Source: Methanocorpusculum parvum
Lineage (GTDB): Archaea; Halobacteriota; Methanomicrobia; Methanomicrobiales; Methanocorpusculaceae
DNA length: 64,000 bases
Direction of reading: 5' to 3'
Assembly (NCBI GenBank): GCA_002287215.1
Contig: LMVO01000001.1
Span: forward strand, 1-64,000
The position numbers were made by a program, and so were the translations under genes. Shown here one piece after another: positions 8,058 to 18,019 of this stretch. Under the pieces are notes generated by a model. It was not told where the DNA came from. It was given only the letters and a program-made list of their open reading frames with translations, and did no database searches. The stretch's first letter is position 1; every line of letters starts with the position of its first letter.

Positions 8058-9110
8058 ATGGGATCTGATATCGCCGGGAAAATCAGCGGGAGAGCGGCAT
8101 CCAGCGCAAAATATCGGATGATCATGGTATGCCTGGTCATTCTGCTGATCGGCATATTTTTCCTCTCGCTTACGGTCGGCCGATACAGTATCCCTTTTTT
8201 TGATTCGATCGCCATTCTTCTGGCCAGGGTCTTTCCCATAGAACCGGCCTGGACCCAGACGATGGAGGCCGTCATTTTTAATCTCCGTCTTCCGCGAACC
8301 ATCGCGGCGGTCCTGATCGGCGGCGGTCTTGCCCTTTCCGGGGCCGCATATCAGAGCATGTTCAAAAACCCTCTCGTTTCTCCTGATCTTCTGGGTGTTT
8401 CGTCAGGTGCATGTATCGGCGCCTCGCTGGCCATACTTTACAGTATGGGGCCGGTGATCATTCAGATCTGGGCGTTTATCGGCGGGATCATCGCCGTATC
8501 GATCACGGTCGCGGTTCCCCGTCTGATGCATAACTCCTCGACGCTGATGCTTGTTTTATCCGGTGTGATTGTCGGTGGGCTGATGTCTTCGATCATGGGG
8601 GTGATCAAGTATACTGCCGATGCTGATACGGCGTTGGCAGAGATGGTTTACTGGGCGATGGGATCTCTGGCCGATGTGAAGATGATCGATCTTTATTATA
8701 TCGCTCCCTGTATTCTGGCCGCGGGGTTTGTTCTCCTGTTGTTCAGGTATCGTCTCAATGTTTTATCGCTTGGAGAGGAGGAGGCAAAAACTCTGGGAGT
8801 CGATGTCCGAAATGTCCGCAGGATCATAATCGTTTGTGCCACCCTTTTGACCGCGAGCGCCGTCTGTCTTGCCGGAACGATCGGGTGGGTGGGTCTTGTC
8901 ATCCCTCATCTTGGAAGGATGCTTGTCGGTCCGGACAACCGGAAGCTGCTGCCGGCTGCCGTGATTCTTGGTGCGGTGTTTATGGTCATGATCGATATCA
9001 CGGCCCGGTGCCTGACAAGTGCCGAGCTGCCTCTCAGTATCATCACCGGTCTGATCGGCGCACCGTTTTATTTCTATCTGCTGATACGGCAGAGGGCGTC
9101 TATTACATGA
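8058..9110 (+). CDS. FecCD-family ABC transporter permease
   Basis: Integral membrane subunit of 350 residues for uptake of iron chelates or corrinoids. The FecCD signature is clear: LRLPRTIAAVLIGGGLALSG, then AYQSMFKNPLVSPDLLG and SSGA near residues 75-125, and the C-terminal GLVIPHLGRMLVGPDN segment that contacts the ATPase. Length and about ten helices are normal, and the frame is intact. It lies seven bases after the binding-protein frame and overlaps the ATPase start (ATGA). With the binding protein and ATPase damaged, this permease may be non-functional or use components encoded elsewhere. Confidence 0.92.
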   Translation: MGSDIAGKISGRAASSAKYRMIMVCLVILLIGIFFLSLTVGRYSIPFFDSIAILLARVFPIEPAWTQTMEAVIFNLRLPRTIAAVLIGGGLALSGAAYQSMFKNPLVSPDLLGVSSGACIGASLAILYSMGPVIIQIWAFIGGIIAVSITVAVPRLMHNSSTLMLVLSGVIVGGLMSSIMGVIKYTADADTALAEMVYWAMGSLADVKMIDLYYIAPCILAAGFVLLLFRYRLNVLSLGEEEAKTLGVDVRNVRRIIIVCATLLTASAVCLAGTIGWVGLVIPHLGRMLVGPDNRKLLPAAVILGAVFMVMIDITARCLTSAELPLSIITGLIGAPFYFYLLIRQRASIT

Positions 9111-9634
9111 AGCTGGAAGTACGTGATCTCGGTTTTCATTATCAGAAACAGGAAAGGATGATCTTTTCCGATGTCTCGTTTGGCATCGATAAGGGCGAGG
9201 TCATCTCTATTCTTGGAACGAACGGTGCCGGAAAAAGCACACTGCTGAACTGTATGGCGAATCTGTACAGGCCGATCCGCGGCGGCGAACGGCAGATGGT
9301 CACGATCGCCCGTGTCCTTGCCCAGCAGCCGGATGTTATTCTGCTTGATGAACCGACCGCTCATCTGGATTACGGAAATCAGATAAGGATGACCAGGCTG
9401 GTGAGAAAACTTGCAGATTCCGGATATGCGATCATTTTGACGACGCATATGCCGGATCATGTGATCATGCTGCAGGATAAGGTCGGGATCCTGGATCATG
9501 ACGGGCGCTTTACGTTTGGAAAGGCAGAAGATATTTTGTCGGATTCGCTTCTTTCAAATCTGTACAGTGTGGATCTCAAGCTTGTGTATATCGATGAGGC
9601 AAAACGGGATACCTGTGTTCCTTTTGCATACTGA
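9107..9634 (+). CDS. ABC transporter ATP-binding protein with a large internal deletion
   Basis: Third gene of the FecCD-type operon, overlapping the permease stop (ATGA). It encodes only 175 residues, against about 255 for the family. Walker A (GTNGAGKST, about residues 39-47) and Walker B (DVILLDEPTAHLD) are intact. After LYRPIR the protein jumps straight to GGERQMVTIARVLAQQ, so about 80 residues including the Q-loop and the start of the LSGGE signature are missing. The frame is preserved, so the deletion is a clean multiple of three. The product is very unlikely to couple ATP hydrolysis to transport. A pseudogene is the likely status. Confidence 0.85.
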   Translation: MKLEVRDLGFHYQKQERMIFSDVSFGIDKGEVISILGTNGAGKSTLLNCMANLYRPIRGGERQMVTIARVLAQQPDVILLDEPTAHLDYGNQIRMTRLVRKLADSGYAIILTTHMPDHVIMLQDKVGILDHDGRFTFGKAEDILSDSLLSNLYSVDLKLVYIDEAKRDTCVPFAY

Positions 9635-9961
9635 GAGTTTTTCCGTCAGGAAAGTCCACATTCAAGACGGGGAAAACCAGATCGGGATTCGAGGATCCCC
9701 GTATCTCCGTACCATCTTTGGGATGGAGCACGGTCCTTTTTTTGCGCGAGGGTGCGGGATACCAGCTAGTATGCCACGTTGATAACCAATTGGTTGCGCA
9801 CAACGAGTTTAGTTAATTAACTTTACTTTATTCACACACATTATTCTAATAATACATTGAATATAATGTGCATGCTCAAAAATCGGATTCAATGAGCAAT
9901 ACTTGTTGATCCGGCCGCTGTCTTACCTGAGGGGGACAGAAGAGTACTTTGGAGTTATTTT
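9635..9961 (+). promoter_or_regulatory. Long leader/promoter region of the giant surface-protein gene
   Basis: 327 bp without a gene. It contains the palindrome GTTAATTAAC at 9812-9821 inside AGTTAATTAACTTTA, an expanded form of the motif before the two upstream transcription units. It then has an AT-rich stretch with a TATA-like element (GAATATAATGTGCATG, about 9859-9874). A near copy of that element (CATATAATGTACATG) lies before the next surface-protein gene at about 17961-17975. Confidence 0.5.
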
Positions 9962-12900
9962 ATGAACGAAAACACGAAAAAATCTGCAAAATCCCCCATG
10001 CAGCATGCATGGAAGATCCTGCTGGTTCTGCTGTGCATCGGTCTGCTCGTTGGAGCGGTCAGCGCAGCACCGACTACCTCGGTCGAGATCTCGCGGATCG
10101 CGGCTGACGGAACAACTGTTCTCGCAAATGAGACGGTCACTTTTGCATGGATGAAAGAGAATCTTCCGATCACCGGTGACGGCGTAACGCATTACGGTCA
10201 TCAGGGTCCGGTGTTTGACGAAGCATCCGGCTACTACGGAGATCCCTGGGACCCTCAGGAGATCATCAACACTGATGATGCCGGGGCCTTAAGGGGAACA
10301 TCCGTTCTCGATCTTGCTTCGTTGGTTGGCGGTATCCCGGAGGAAAGCACCGTAAAAATCATTGCAAAAGACGGGCTTTCCCGAACATTCAGTTCCAGTT
10401 ACATCCTCTCTCCGGAATCCCGCATGGGACCGCTGGTCCTCGTCTGGGAAGTCAACGGCGTGAACGTTTCCGCAGCAGCAAGCGGCGGGGATGCATCAAA
10501 TGGTATGCGGATCTACTTCTTTGCCGATGATCATGTCTTTGGAAATTATGATATGCTCCAGACGATGCCGGAAAGTGACCGGTACAACTACTCGAATATC
10601 TATCCCTCGACCCGAGGATTATCTGTGCAGTATGTTGACAGGATCAAGATCTACACCGATGAAACCGAGTACATCCCTACCCCAACACCTACGGAGACAC
10701 CTACCCCAACACCAACCGTAACTCCGACTCCCGGACCAACGTATGATCTTGCCGGCTTTGACCGTGTGATCACCATTGACAATGGCCCGATCACTATCCC
10801 TGCTGACACGCTAGGAAGCAGCAGCACGTTGAAAACTGATACCCCTGCCGGAAATAATTCAGTTGCTGCTATGGTGTACAACACCTTCGGCAGTGATGTG
10901 ACATTCTGGAAAGGCGGAATGACTGGAGATAAATTCAATCTGGATACATTGCTTGGAAAGGCCCACAAAAATGGGGGCTACTGGTATCTTTTCGTGAACG
11001 GTGCAGAACAGAGCATCGCGAACTGGGCATCTGATCTTACCATAACCTCAGGTCAGGTCGTCGAGCTCGTTTATGATTCCGACACTTCCGGGGTTGCAAA
11101 CTTTACCGTACGAATGAAAGCATCCGATGATCCGATGTACATCTATGATAATGTCTTGGATATTGGAAAGACGGGGACGTTCACCGAAACTATTAACGGC
11201 TCGTATGAAATCCCCTGGTATTCTCCGGCAGGAATTCTCAAGAGTCTTGACTTCGATGCTGAGTATCGTGTCACACAGAATGGTATTCTTAACTTTAATT
11301 CCTTCACCGATCTGCAAACAGGAAAGGTCTATACAGGTGATTGGATCAATGCCTACAATGCCGCCGATTTAACGGCGACCCTTCCGGTTGATGCGGAAAT
11401 TCTTCCCGGTGATGTGATCTACATCCAGTTCGGCGGAGATAAAAACAAAATCGAGGGATCGACCGCAGTTATCCGTGCTGAAGTGTATGCCGCTGGAAAA
11501 ACCGCTACCTGGCCTCTCTTTTTGAACGGCGCTGTTGATATTCCTCTGGACAAGGAGTACTTCGAAGCAGATGCATCGACCCATGCCCGTGTGACCTACA
11601 CCGATACCAACGGTGATGTCTGGAGCGGCGTTCCCCTGAGAGTTTTAGTCGGTATGACCGATGATATCGAATCGGTCGGTGTCTCCCATTATACCTTCAA
11701 CTCGACACGGGCAGCCGCCGGCTACACGATCACCCTCTCCAACGGTGATGGAACGACATCTGCGGTCAACGCGAATGTCCTGCCGGCAACCCGTAACGCC
11801 GACAAGACGTACACCGATGACTACCTGATCGCAGACACACTCAACGGCGTGAAAACCGCTCTTACCTTTGTCGGTTCATCCGTGCCGGCAAAACTGACGG
11901 ATGTTCGTTCGATCGATATGGATGTTTCTGCATTCGAACCCGCGACCGAAGTCTGGTCTATCAACCTGTTTGGAAATATCAACGGAACGCTCGCAGACAC
12001 CTTCCTCTATCAGGCTGTCGACAGCGGATGTGCCCCGACCCACAACGTGACCTACACCGATTCGAACGGTGATGTGTATTACGGTATGGGAATGAGCACT
12101 ATTCTTGGATGGGTCGATGACGAACATCCCCACTCTCTCGCATCCGAAACACTCGCGGGAGGGGTCACGATCACGTTTGCAAATGATGCAGGCCAAAAAA
12201 CGACCGTTGACTCAGATCTTTTCAAAGACGATACAAAGAAAGCGATCATCGCCGTCTACAAAAACGGTGCAAAGATCACACCCACATTCATTGGTGAAGT
12301 TGTAGATACCGCAGACCGTATAACTGATGTTTCAACCATTACATTCACCAACTACCGTAATCCGCCCGAGATCGAGGGTCTGACCGTCATCAGGAAAACC
12401 GCTGACGGCACGATTCTGAATCAGACCTATATCTCATGGCAGGAAATGCGCGATACCTTCCCGGTGATCGGTAACGGAACCTATAACTACAGTATCCAGG
12501 GCCCGATCATGCCCGATTATATCGGGGAATACGGCAACTGGGATGAAAACGAACAGTTCCCTCCCTGCGGAACTGCCGATGATCCGCGGTTCAAAGTCAA
12601 TGATCAGGTCAAAGGAACCGCGATCATAAACCTTACCGACCTTGTCGGCGGTATGGATGCAGGAGATCAGTTCAAGATCATCTCGATCGACGGGAGATCA
12701 AAGACCTTCACTGACGGATACAGGTATCTGTACAGCCCTGATCCAAAAATGGGAACCATGTTCCTTGCATGGTCTGATGACGGTATTGACGGACCTGCCG
12801 GTTACGGTAATCTGTTCCGTCTTTACATGACGTCGGATGACAACATCTTCAGTCTGTGGGATATGCATGAAAGTATGGCGGAAGACGACTGGGGATTCTA

Positions 12901-15900
12901 TGCAGGCACCTATCCGACCCCGGCTGACTTCTCCGTCTACAAGATCAACAAGCTCGAGATCATCGTCAGTGATACAGATTTCACCTACGAATACGCCGCA
13001 GATACCGGAGAGGTGGAGATACCCGCTGCAAAGATATCCGGCAGCGATGTCCCAAAGACGGCGGCCAATAACTCACTGATCGGTGCGATCTACAATACTC
13101 TTGACGGAGCAGAATTATACTTTGGCGTCAAAACCGAGGTAACCTACTTCAACCTTAATTCCTATGACGGTCACACACACAAATCCCCCTCGAAAAATGA
13201 CAAGTGGTATGCCTATATCAACGAGGTCGAGGTTACCGACAGTGAGTGGGACAAAGTAACCGTCTCAGGCGGTCAAACTGTTCGTCTCTTTTACGATGAC
13301 ACTACGAATGGTGCAGCCTACAATTACTCCATAGAAATCACAGCGCCGGACAAAACCGCTGTTGTGGTCAAAGGAAATGTAACGATCCCAAAAGAACAGA
13401 TAACCGCAGGCATTGCCAAAGAAGTGGATAATGCATCGGTCATCGGTGTTCTGTACAACACGTTCCCGGGAATGCTGTTTTACTACGGCGGAGATACGGC
13501 GACGTACTTCAACGTAGAGTCATACGAAGGGAACACGCACAAAAAACCATCAAGCAATGACAAATGGTCTCTTTCGATCAACGGCGTCACCTTAGGCGGC
13601 AAAACCGATCCTGACTGGAGTCTTGTTTTCGTGGAAGACAAAGACTTTGTTTCCCTGACGTTTGACAATCAGACCGCCGGAACCAAATCCTGCTACAACC
13701 TGACGATCGAGACGGCCCCTGTTGGAACCGTCATCACGATCGTTGACGGCGAAGTTGTCATTCCCGCAGCTGACATCTCAGGAAGCGATGTCGACGTCAG
13801 CGTTCCGGGTTCATCACTTATCGGCGTTCTTTCAGGTATCGAAGGTGTCGGATTCTACAAAGGAGGAAATCAGGGAGCATACTTCAACCTTGACTCCTAC
13901 GAAGGTCACACGCACAAAAAACCAACGAGTGATAAATGGTACGTTTCTCTTGACGGTGCTGAAGTAACCGAACCAAACTGGACGACCGTCTCTGTTTCTG
14001 ACGGTCAGCTCATCCGGCTGTTCTTCGATGAAGTATCGACTGGAAACAGCTATGAGTATCTCTTCACCGCTAAGGGCGGAGCGGCACCCGGCTGGTCGGT
14101 CAAACTGATCAACGGAGAGACTCAAACGACCCTCACCCAGAAAGAGTTTGAAACACTTGCAAAGAAGTACACCGCATACAACTGCACCGACGAAGACGGT
14201 GTCTGGAAAGGTGTTCCCTTATACGTCCTTGCCGGAATCGTTGACGATGAGGATGCCTCCTCGTTTAATGAAAACCTTGCCAATATCGGCTACAGTATCC
14301 GGATAACCGATTCCCAGGACAAACCCTACTCGACAAACTTTGACAGCGCGGTGATCGCAAACGACAACACCATTATCGTTTCTAACACCCTCAATGGAGA
14401 TCCGCTCCCCGAATTAACAACAGGCGGAAAGCCATGTGCACCTTTACAGATGAAAGGTGTGTCAGCAGGACAGCTTATTGGAAACATCGGAACCATTGAA
14501 CTGATCGATGTTCCGGAAGAAGGAAACCTCCTTTTCCTCTCAGGAAAAATGGAGCGGTATTTAACGCAGGAACAATATGACGGCAGTGAGCACCACTTCG
14601 TAACCTTTGGCGGGTATGAGGGAATGCCTCTCTACACGCTCGTTTCAACGGTTGACGACGTCGAGTCGGGAACCCCCGGAACCTATGCCGGCGGTCACTT
14701 CACCTTGAACACTACTCTCATTTCGACCGCTCCTTACACGATCCTCATCACAAATGCCGACGGGCAGACACGTGAGATCGCATCAAGCGAGATCGTATCA
14801 GGAAAAACGGGAGCATTGAATTACATCATTGCACAGAAAGATGATGGTTCGCTCATACTTACCGGAAACAGTGTTTCAACCATCTTTGAAAATGTCAGAT
14901 CCATCGAACTGAAAGGCGAAGCTTATCAGGGTGATGACTGGTATATCCTCTTGAACGGACCTGAATTTGGCGTATACGTCAGCAAGACCGAGATCGAAGA
15001 GATGGTCGGATGCGAGTGGCACTACAAAGCGTTCACTGATCCGTATACCGGTGAAGTCTGGTCAGGAATGACGCTTGCATCTCTCGTCGGGTATGTTGAT
15101 GATTCAACGATGCCGATCGGTTCGAACCATGGAGGATCGTTCAATCTTCAGCTTGCCCAGAACGGGTACACGATCATTCTGACGGCGGCAGACGGATACA
15201 GTGCGGAAGTAGACAGCAAAGATCTGGCAGACAACAAGAACGGATTCATCATTGCAAACAAAGTCGACGGACAGGATCTTTTCAGGTCCGAGAACCTGAA
15301 GGAGAACAAATATCCGCTCAGACTTGTCGGCAGCGAAACCTATCTGAATACAGGCGATGCAAAAACCTCGAAATTCACGAGTATCGCGGTCGGCGGTCTG
15401 GTGAAGATCGAGCTCAAAGAGTTCGCACCGGAAGCGGCGTCTCCAAAGCTTACCATTCAAAAGTATGATCCGGCAGGAAACATAGTTGCGAGCGAAGAAG
15501 TTTTGTGGTCCACGATCTGGTCTGATCCGACCTCCTACCCGGTGATCGGCGACGGCGTAACGAAGTACTCGTTCCAGGGACTTGTCATGGAAGAAGACGG
15601 TGAGAAGATCGGCCAGGGTCTTGGCTGGGATCTTGAAGAGAAGTATCTCGCCGACAACTACAAAGTTTCCAATGCGGTCAAAGGAACCGCGGTTCAGGAT
15701 CTTACCGATATCGTCGGGGGTATGAATGCGACCGATGAGATCAAATTCATCTGCAGCCTCGACGGCTGGACGACGACGCTGAACTACTCGAACATCTATA
15801 CACCGACGGTCAGACAGGGAACGGCGTTCCTTGCCTGGTATGCTGACGGAAAGACGGTCCCTGAATATTCACAGGGTCCGCGTCTGTTCTTCACGTCTGA

Positions 15901-17896
15901 TGACAATGTCTTCAGCCACGCTGATATGTACTACTCGCTGGATGAGTCCTACTGGCACTACAACAGCGGCCGTGCATCTGCAGGCGGTATTTCTGCCCAG
16001 ATGGTGGATGTTATCAAAATCATCCCGAAAGCCGAGAGCTGGACGATCGGTCTGAACGGCGCCATCAATGAGACCATCGACAAAGGATACTTTGAGGCAG
16101 GATTGACCTGCACATTTGCAAACGGTACGGTAGCTGACCACCAGGCATACTACACCGATGCGAAAGGCCGCGTCTGGGCCGGTATGCCGCTTTGGATCCT
16201 GACAGGATTTGTCGATGATGAAAATTCCCATGTCGGCAATTCATACAACAGGACCCTTGCATTAGAAGGATACAACATTACGGTCGTTGGAGAAGACGGA
16301 TCGACCGCTGTGATCAGCAGCCGCGATGCGTTCATGAACAACAACTATATCGTTGCAAACACGCTGAACGGGACGCTGCTTGGCGTAGATGACGGCTGGC
16401 CTCTGCGGCTTGTCGGTGCAAATGTCACCGGGGCAATGCAGATAAAAGGCATTCAGTCGATCGATCTTGACCTGCAGCCTGCCGCCGAAAAGGAGCTTGA
16501 GTATGACAGCACGGTCGTTTTGAGAAACACAACGCTTTCCGTTGATGTGAGCGGCAAGGCGTACGATGTCCAAAGCAACACAGTTCTCGGCGTCATACTC
16601 GAAGCAGGATTAGAACCGGTGATCGGCACAAAGAAATGGGATATCGCAGGCATTCTGCTCTTTGACGGTCTGGTCGGATATGAGAATGATGATCATACCG
16701 AATGGGTCATCACCGTGAACAATGAGACGGCGATCGACGGTTACAATGACGAGACAAAGAGTGTTGCAGTCAACATCTATGAAGTCAAACCCGGCGATGT
16801 GATCACCGGAAAGTTCATCGGAAACGACGGGGTCACCGTCAGTCAGGAGTTTAGCATCACCGTAGAAAAGCCTCAGGTGCTGACTATCGGCGGTCCTTCA
16901 GTTCTGATTTCCGGAGTTGAGGGAACCTATTCATTTGACTGTCCAAATGCGGCAAAGATCATGGTTGACTTTGGCGACGGCGCAGTCCAGACCTATACCG
17001 CGGTCGATGGTGCCGTCATTGCAAAACACACCTACACCCCAGCCGAGCAACGATCCTATCAGATCTCGGCTGCAGCGTACAGCAGTGCCGGCGGCGTCAT
17101 GAAAGATGCGAAGTATTCCGTAATGGTGAAACTGCCAAAAGCAAAACCAGCTGCTCCGGTTGTAACCAATACCTCTAACGTTATTTCAACGCCATCCGGC
17201 AATGCTACCCAGATCTCCAGCCTCATCATTGACGGCTCTGATCTCATTGCTCCGGGAGCAATTCCCGCAATTCTTGTAACAGACAACTCGTCAGATGTCC
17301 CGGCGAGCGGATCGTATGGACAGGTCCCTGAAAACGCCGGCCTTCTTGCCGTTCTGAACATCAGTCTGACCAATGTCACCAATCCAGACAACCTCAACTA
17401 CACGGCAACCTTCCAGGTATTCCTTAACAAAACAGCAGTAGATCAGTTAACTGGCAACGATCCAACCAAGATCACTGCATACAGAAATACGCTGGTCGAT
17501 TCCGTGTGGACCCAGGTCCCTCTGAAGACGACATACAACCAGACTGCGGACACTGCGGCGGAGTATGCCTATGATGTGGAAACACCGGGCTTCTCGTACT
17601 TCACATTTGCCGCCGCCGCCGCCTCAAGTTCAGTCGTTCCGGTGAGCCCGCCTTCAAGCGGCGGAGACAGCGGTGACAGCGGAAGTCCAGTCACTTCAAC
17701 GCCTGTTGCAACACCAACTTCAACTACGTCAACACCGGTGCCAACACAGACGAAGGAGACTTCCGTCCAAACCCAGACACCTACCCCGACATTGACCGGA
17801 ACAACGGCTAAACCCACACAGACCGGCTCACCCGTGCCGATCTTCGGGCTTCTTGCAGGACTCGGGATCGGAGCGCTGATCCTCAGAAGAAGATAA
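9962..17896 (+). CDS. Giant modular surface protein with PGF-CTERM-like anchor
   Basis: Secreted protein of 2,644 residues. Signal peptide at about residues 18-37 (cleavage near AVSA/APTT). Module 1 (PVIGDG...QGP...GTxVxDL...VGG) occurs at about 38-232, 803-1000 and 1826-2020. A DUF4430-like module (IPAxxISGS...KWYxxINGxEV) occurs at about 265-385, 1016-1135, 1138-1255, 1262-1370 and 2180-2300. Module 3 (LNG...YTDxxGxVWxGMPLxxLxGxVDD...PLRLVG), reminiscent of the sulfite-oxidase molybdopterin fold but without a clear conserved cysteine, occurs six times between about 513 and 2165. A PKD-like domain (about 2303-2390), a pre-anchor domain, a Thr/Pro linker and a hydrophobic tail ending in RRR follow. 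It is probably anchored by an archaeosortase. Oligo-T at 17904-17919 should end the transcript. Confidence 0.9.
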   Translation: MNENTKKSAKSPMQHAWKILLVLLCIGLLVGAVSAAPTTSVEISRIAADGTTVLANETVTFAWMKENLPITGDGVTHYGHQGPVFDEASGYYGDPWDPQEIINTDDAGALRGTSVLDLASLVGGIPEESTVKIIAKDGLSRTFSSSYILSPESRMGPLVLVWEVNGVNVSAAASGGDASNGMRIYFFADDHVFGNYDMLQTMPESDRYNYSNIYPSTRGLSVQYVDRIKIYTDETEYIPTPTPTETPTPTPTVTPTPGPTYDLAGFDRVITIDNGPITIPADTLGSSSTLKTDTPAGNNSVAAMVYNTFGSDVTFWKGGMTGDKFNLDTLLGKAHKNGGYWYLFVNGAEQSIANWASDLTITSGQVVELVYDSDTSGVANFTVRMKASDDPMYIYDNVLDIGKTGTFTETINGSYEIPWYSPAGILKSLDFDAEYRVTQNGILNFNSFTDLQTGKVYTGDWINAYNAADLTATLPVDAEILPGDVIYIQFGGDKNKIEGSTAVIRAEVYAAGKTATWPLFLNGAVDIPLDKEYFEADASTHARVTYTDTNGDVWSGVPLRVLVGMTDDIESVGVSHYTFNSTRAAAGYTITLSNGDGTTSAVNANVLPATRNADKTYTDDYLIADTLNGVKTALTFVGSSVPAKLTDVRSIDMDVSAFEPATEVWSINLFGNINGTLADTFLYQAVDSGCAPTHNVTYTDSNGDVYYGMGMSTILGWVDDEHPHSLASETLAGGVTITFANDAGQKTTVDSDLFKDDTKKAIIAVYKNGAKITPTFIGEVVDTADRITDVSTITFTNYRNPPEIEGLTVIRKTADGTILNQTYISWQEMRDTFPVIGNGTYNYSIQGPIMPDYIGEYGNWDENEQFPPCGTADDPRFKVNDQVKGTAIINLTDLVGGMDAGDQFKIISIDGRSKTFTDGYRYLYSPDPKMGTMFLAWSDDGIDGPAGYGNLFRLYMTSDDNIFSLWDMHESMAEDDWGFYAGTYPTPADFSVYKINKLEIIVSDTDFTYEYAADTGEVEIPAAKISGSDVPKTAANNSLIGAIYNTLDGAELYFGVKTEVTYFNLNSYDGHTHKSPSKNDKWYAYINEVEVTDSEWDKVTVSGGQTVRLFYDDTTNGAAYNYSIEITAPDKTAVVVKGNVTIPKEQITAGIAKEVDNASVIGVLYNTFPGMLFYYGGDTATYFNVESYEGNTHKKPSSNDKWSLSINGVTLGGKTDPDWSLVFVEDKDFVSLTFDNQTAGTKSCYNLTIETAPVGTVITIVDGEVVIPAADISGSDVDVSVPGSSLIGVLSGIEGVGFYKGGNQGAYFNLDSYEGHTHKKPTSDKWYVSLDGAEVTEPNWTTVSVSDGQLIRLFFDEVSTGNSYEYLFTAKGGAAPGWSVKLINGETQTTLTQKEFETLAKKYTAYNCTDEDGVWKGVPLYVLAGIVDDEDASSFNENLANIGYSIRITDSQDKPYSTNFDSAVIANDNTIIVSNTLNGDPLPELTTGGKPCAPLQMKGVSAGQLIGNIGTIELIDVPEEGNLLFLSGKMERYLTQEQYDGSEHHFVTFGGYEGMPLYTLVSTVDDVESGTPGTYAGGHFTLNTTLISTAPYTILITNADGQTREIASSEIVSGKTGALNYIIAQKDDGSLILTGNSVSTIFENVRSIELKGEAYQGDDWYILLNGPEFGVYVSKTEIEEMVGCEWHYKAFTDPYTGEVWSGMTLASLVGYVDDSTMPIGSNHGGSFNLQLAQNGYTIILTAADGYSAEVDSKDLADNKNGFIIANKVDGQDLFRSENLKENKYPLRLVGSETYLNTGDAKTSKFTSIAVGGLVKIELKEFAPEAASPKLTIQKYDPAGNIVASEEVLWSTIWSDPTSYPVIGDGVTKYSFQGLVMEEDGEKIGQGLGWDLEEKYLADNYKVSNAVKGTAVQDLTDIVGGMNATDEIKFICSLDGWTTTLNYSNIYTPTVRQGTAFLAWYADGKTVPEYSQGPRLFFTSDDNVFSHADMYYSLDESYWHYNSGRASAGGISAQMVDVIKIIPKAESWTIGLNGAINETIDKGYFEAGLTCTFANGTVADHQAYYTDAKGRVWAGMPLWILTGFVDDENSHVGNSYNRTLALEGYNITVVGEDGSTAVISSRDAFMNNNYIVANTLNGTLLGVDDGWPLRLVGANVTGAMQIKGIQSIDLDLQPAAEKELEYDSTVVLRNTTLSVDVSGKAYDVQSNTVLGVILEAGLEPVIGTKKWDIAGILLFDGLVGYENDDHTEWVITVNNETAIDGYNDETKSVAVNIYEVKPGDVITGKFIGNDGVTVSQEFSITVEKPQVLTIGGPSVLISGVEGTYSFDCPNAAKIMVDFGDGAVQTYTAVDGAVIAKHTYTPAEQRSYQISAAAYSSAGGVMKDAKYSVMVKLPKAKPAAPVVTNTSNVISTPSGNATQISSLIIDGSDLIAPGAIPAILVTDNSSDVPASGSYGQVPENAGLLAVLNISLTNVTNPDNLNYTATFQVFLNKTAVDQLTGNDPTKITAYRNTLVDSVWTQVPLKTTYNQTADTAAEYAYDVETPGFSYFTFAAAAASSSVVPVSPPSSGGDSGDSGSPVTSTPVATPTSTTSTPVPTQTKETSVQTQTPTPTLTGTTAKPTQTGSPVPIFGLLAGLGIGALILRRR

Positions 17897-17903
17897 CAAC
17901 ACT

Positions 17904-17919
17904 CCCTTTTTTATTTTTT
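17904..17919 (+). terminator. Oligo-T terminator after the giant surface protein
   Basis: Two T runs (CCCTTTTTTATTTTTT) start eight bases after the stop. This matches the usual archaeal terminator, which needs T-rich DNA but no hairpin. Confidence 0.55.
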
Positions 17920-17952
17920 GATCATTACTCTATCCCGGAAATATACAATTTT

Positions 17953-17981
17953 GTTAATTACATATAATGTACATGATTAAC
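17953..17981 (+). promoter_or_regulatory. Palindromic promoter element before the second surface protein
   Basis: The inverted repeat GTTAAT (17953-17958) / ATTAAC (17976-17981) encloses CATATAATGTACATG, a TATA-like element shared with the promoter of the giant gene. A regulator binding the arms would cover the TATA box. The half-sites resemble the GTTAA motifs further upstream in the window. Confidence 0.45.
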
Positions 17982-18019
17982 AATTTTTATTTATTGTCTG
18001 CTGGCCAATCAATATACGC

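Noticed and set aside
9962-10060. A second lipoprotein signal in the giant surface protein
   Set aside because: The signal ends in AVSA/APTT without a lipobox cysteine, and the protein carries a C-terminal anchor instead.
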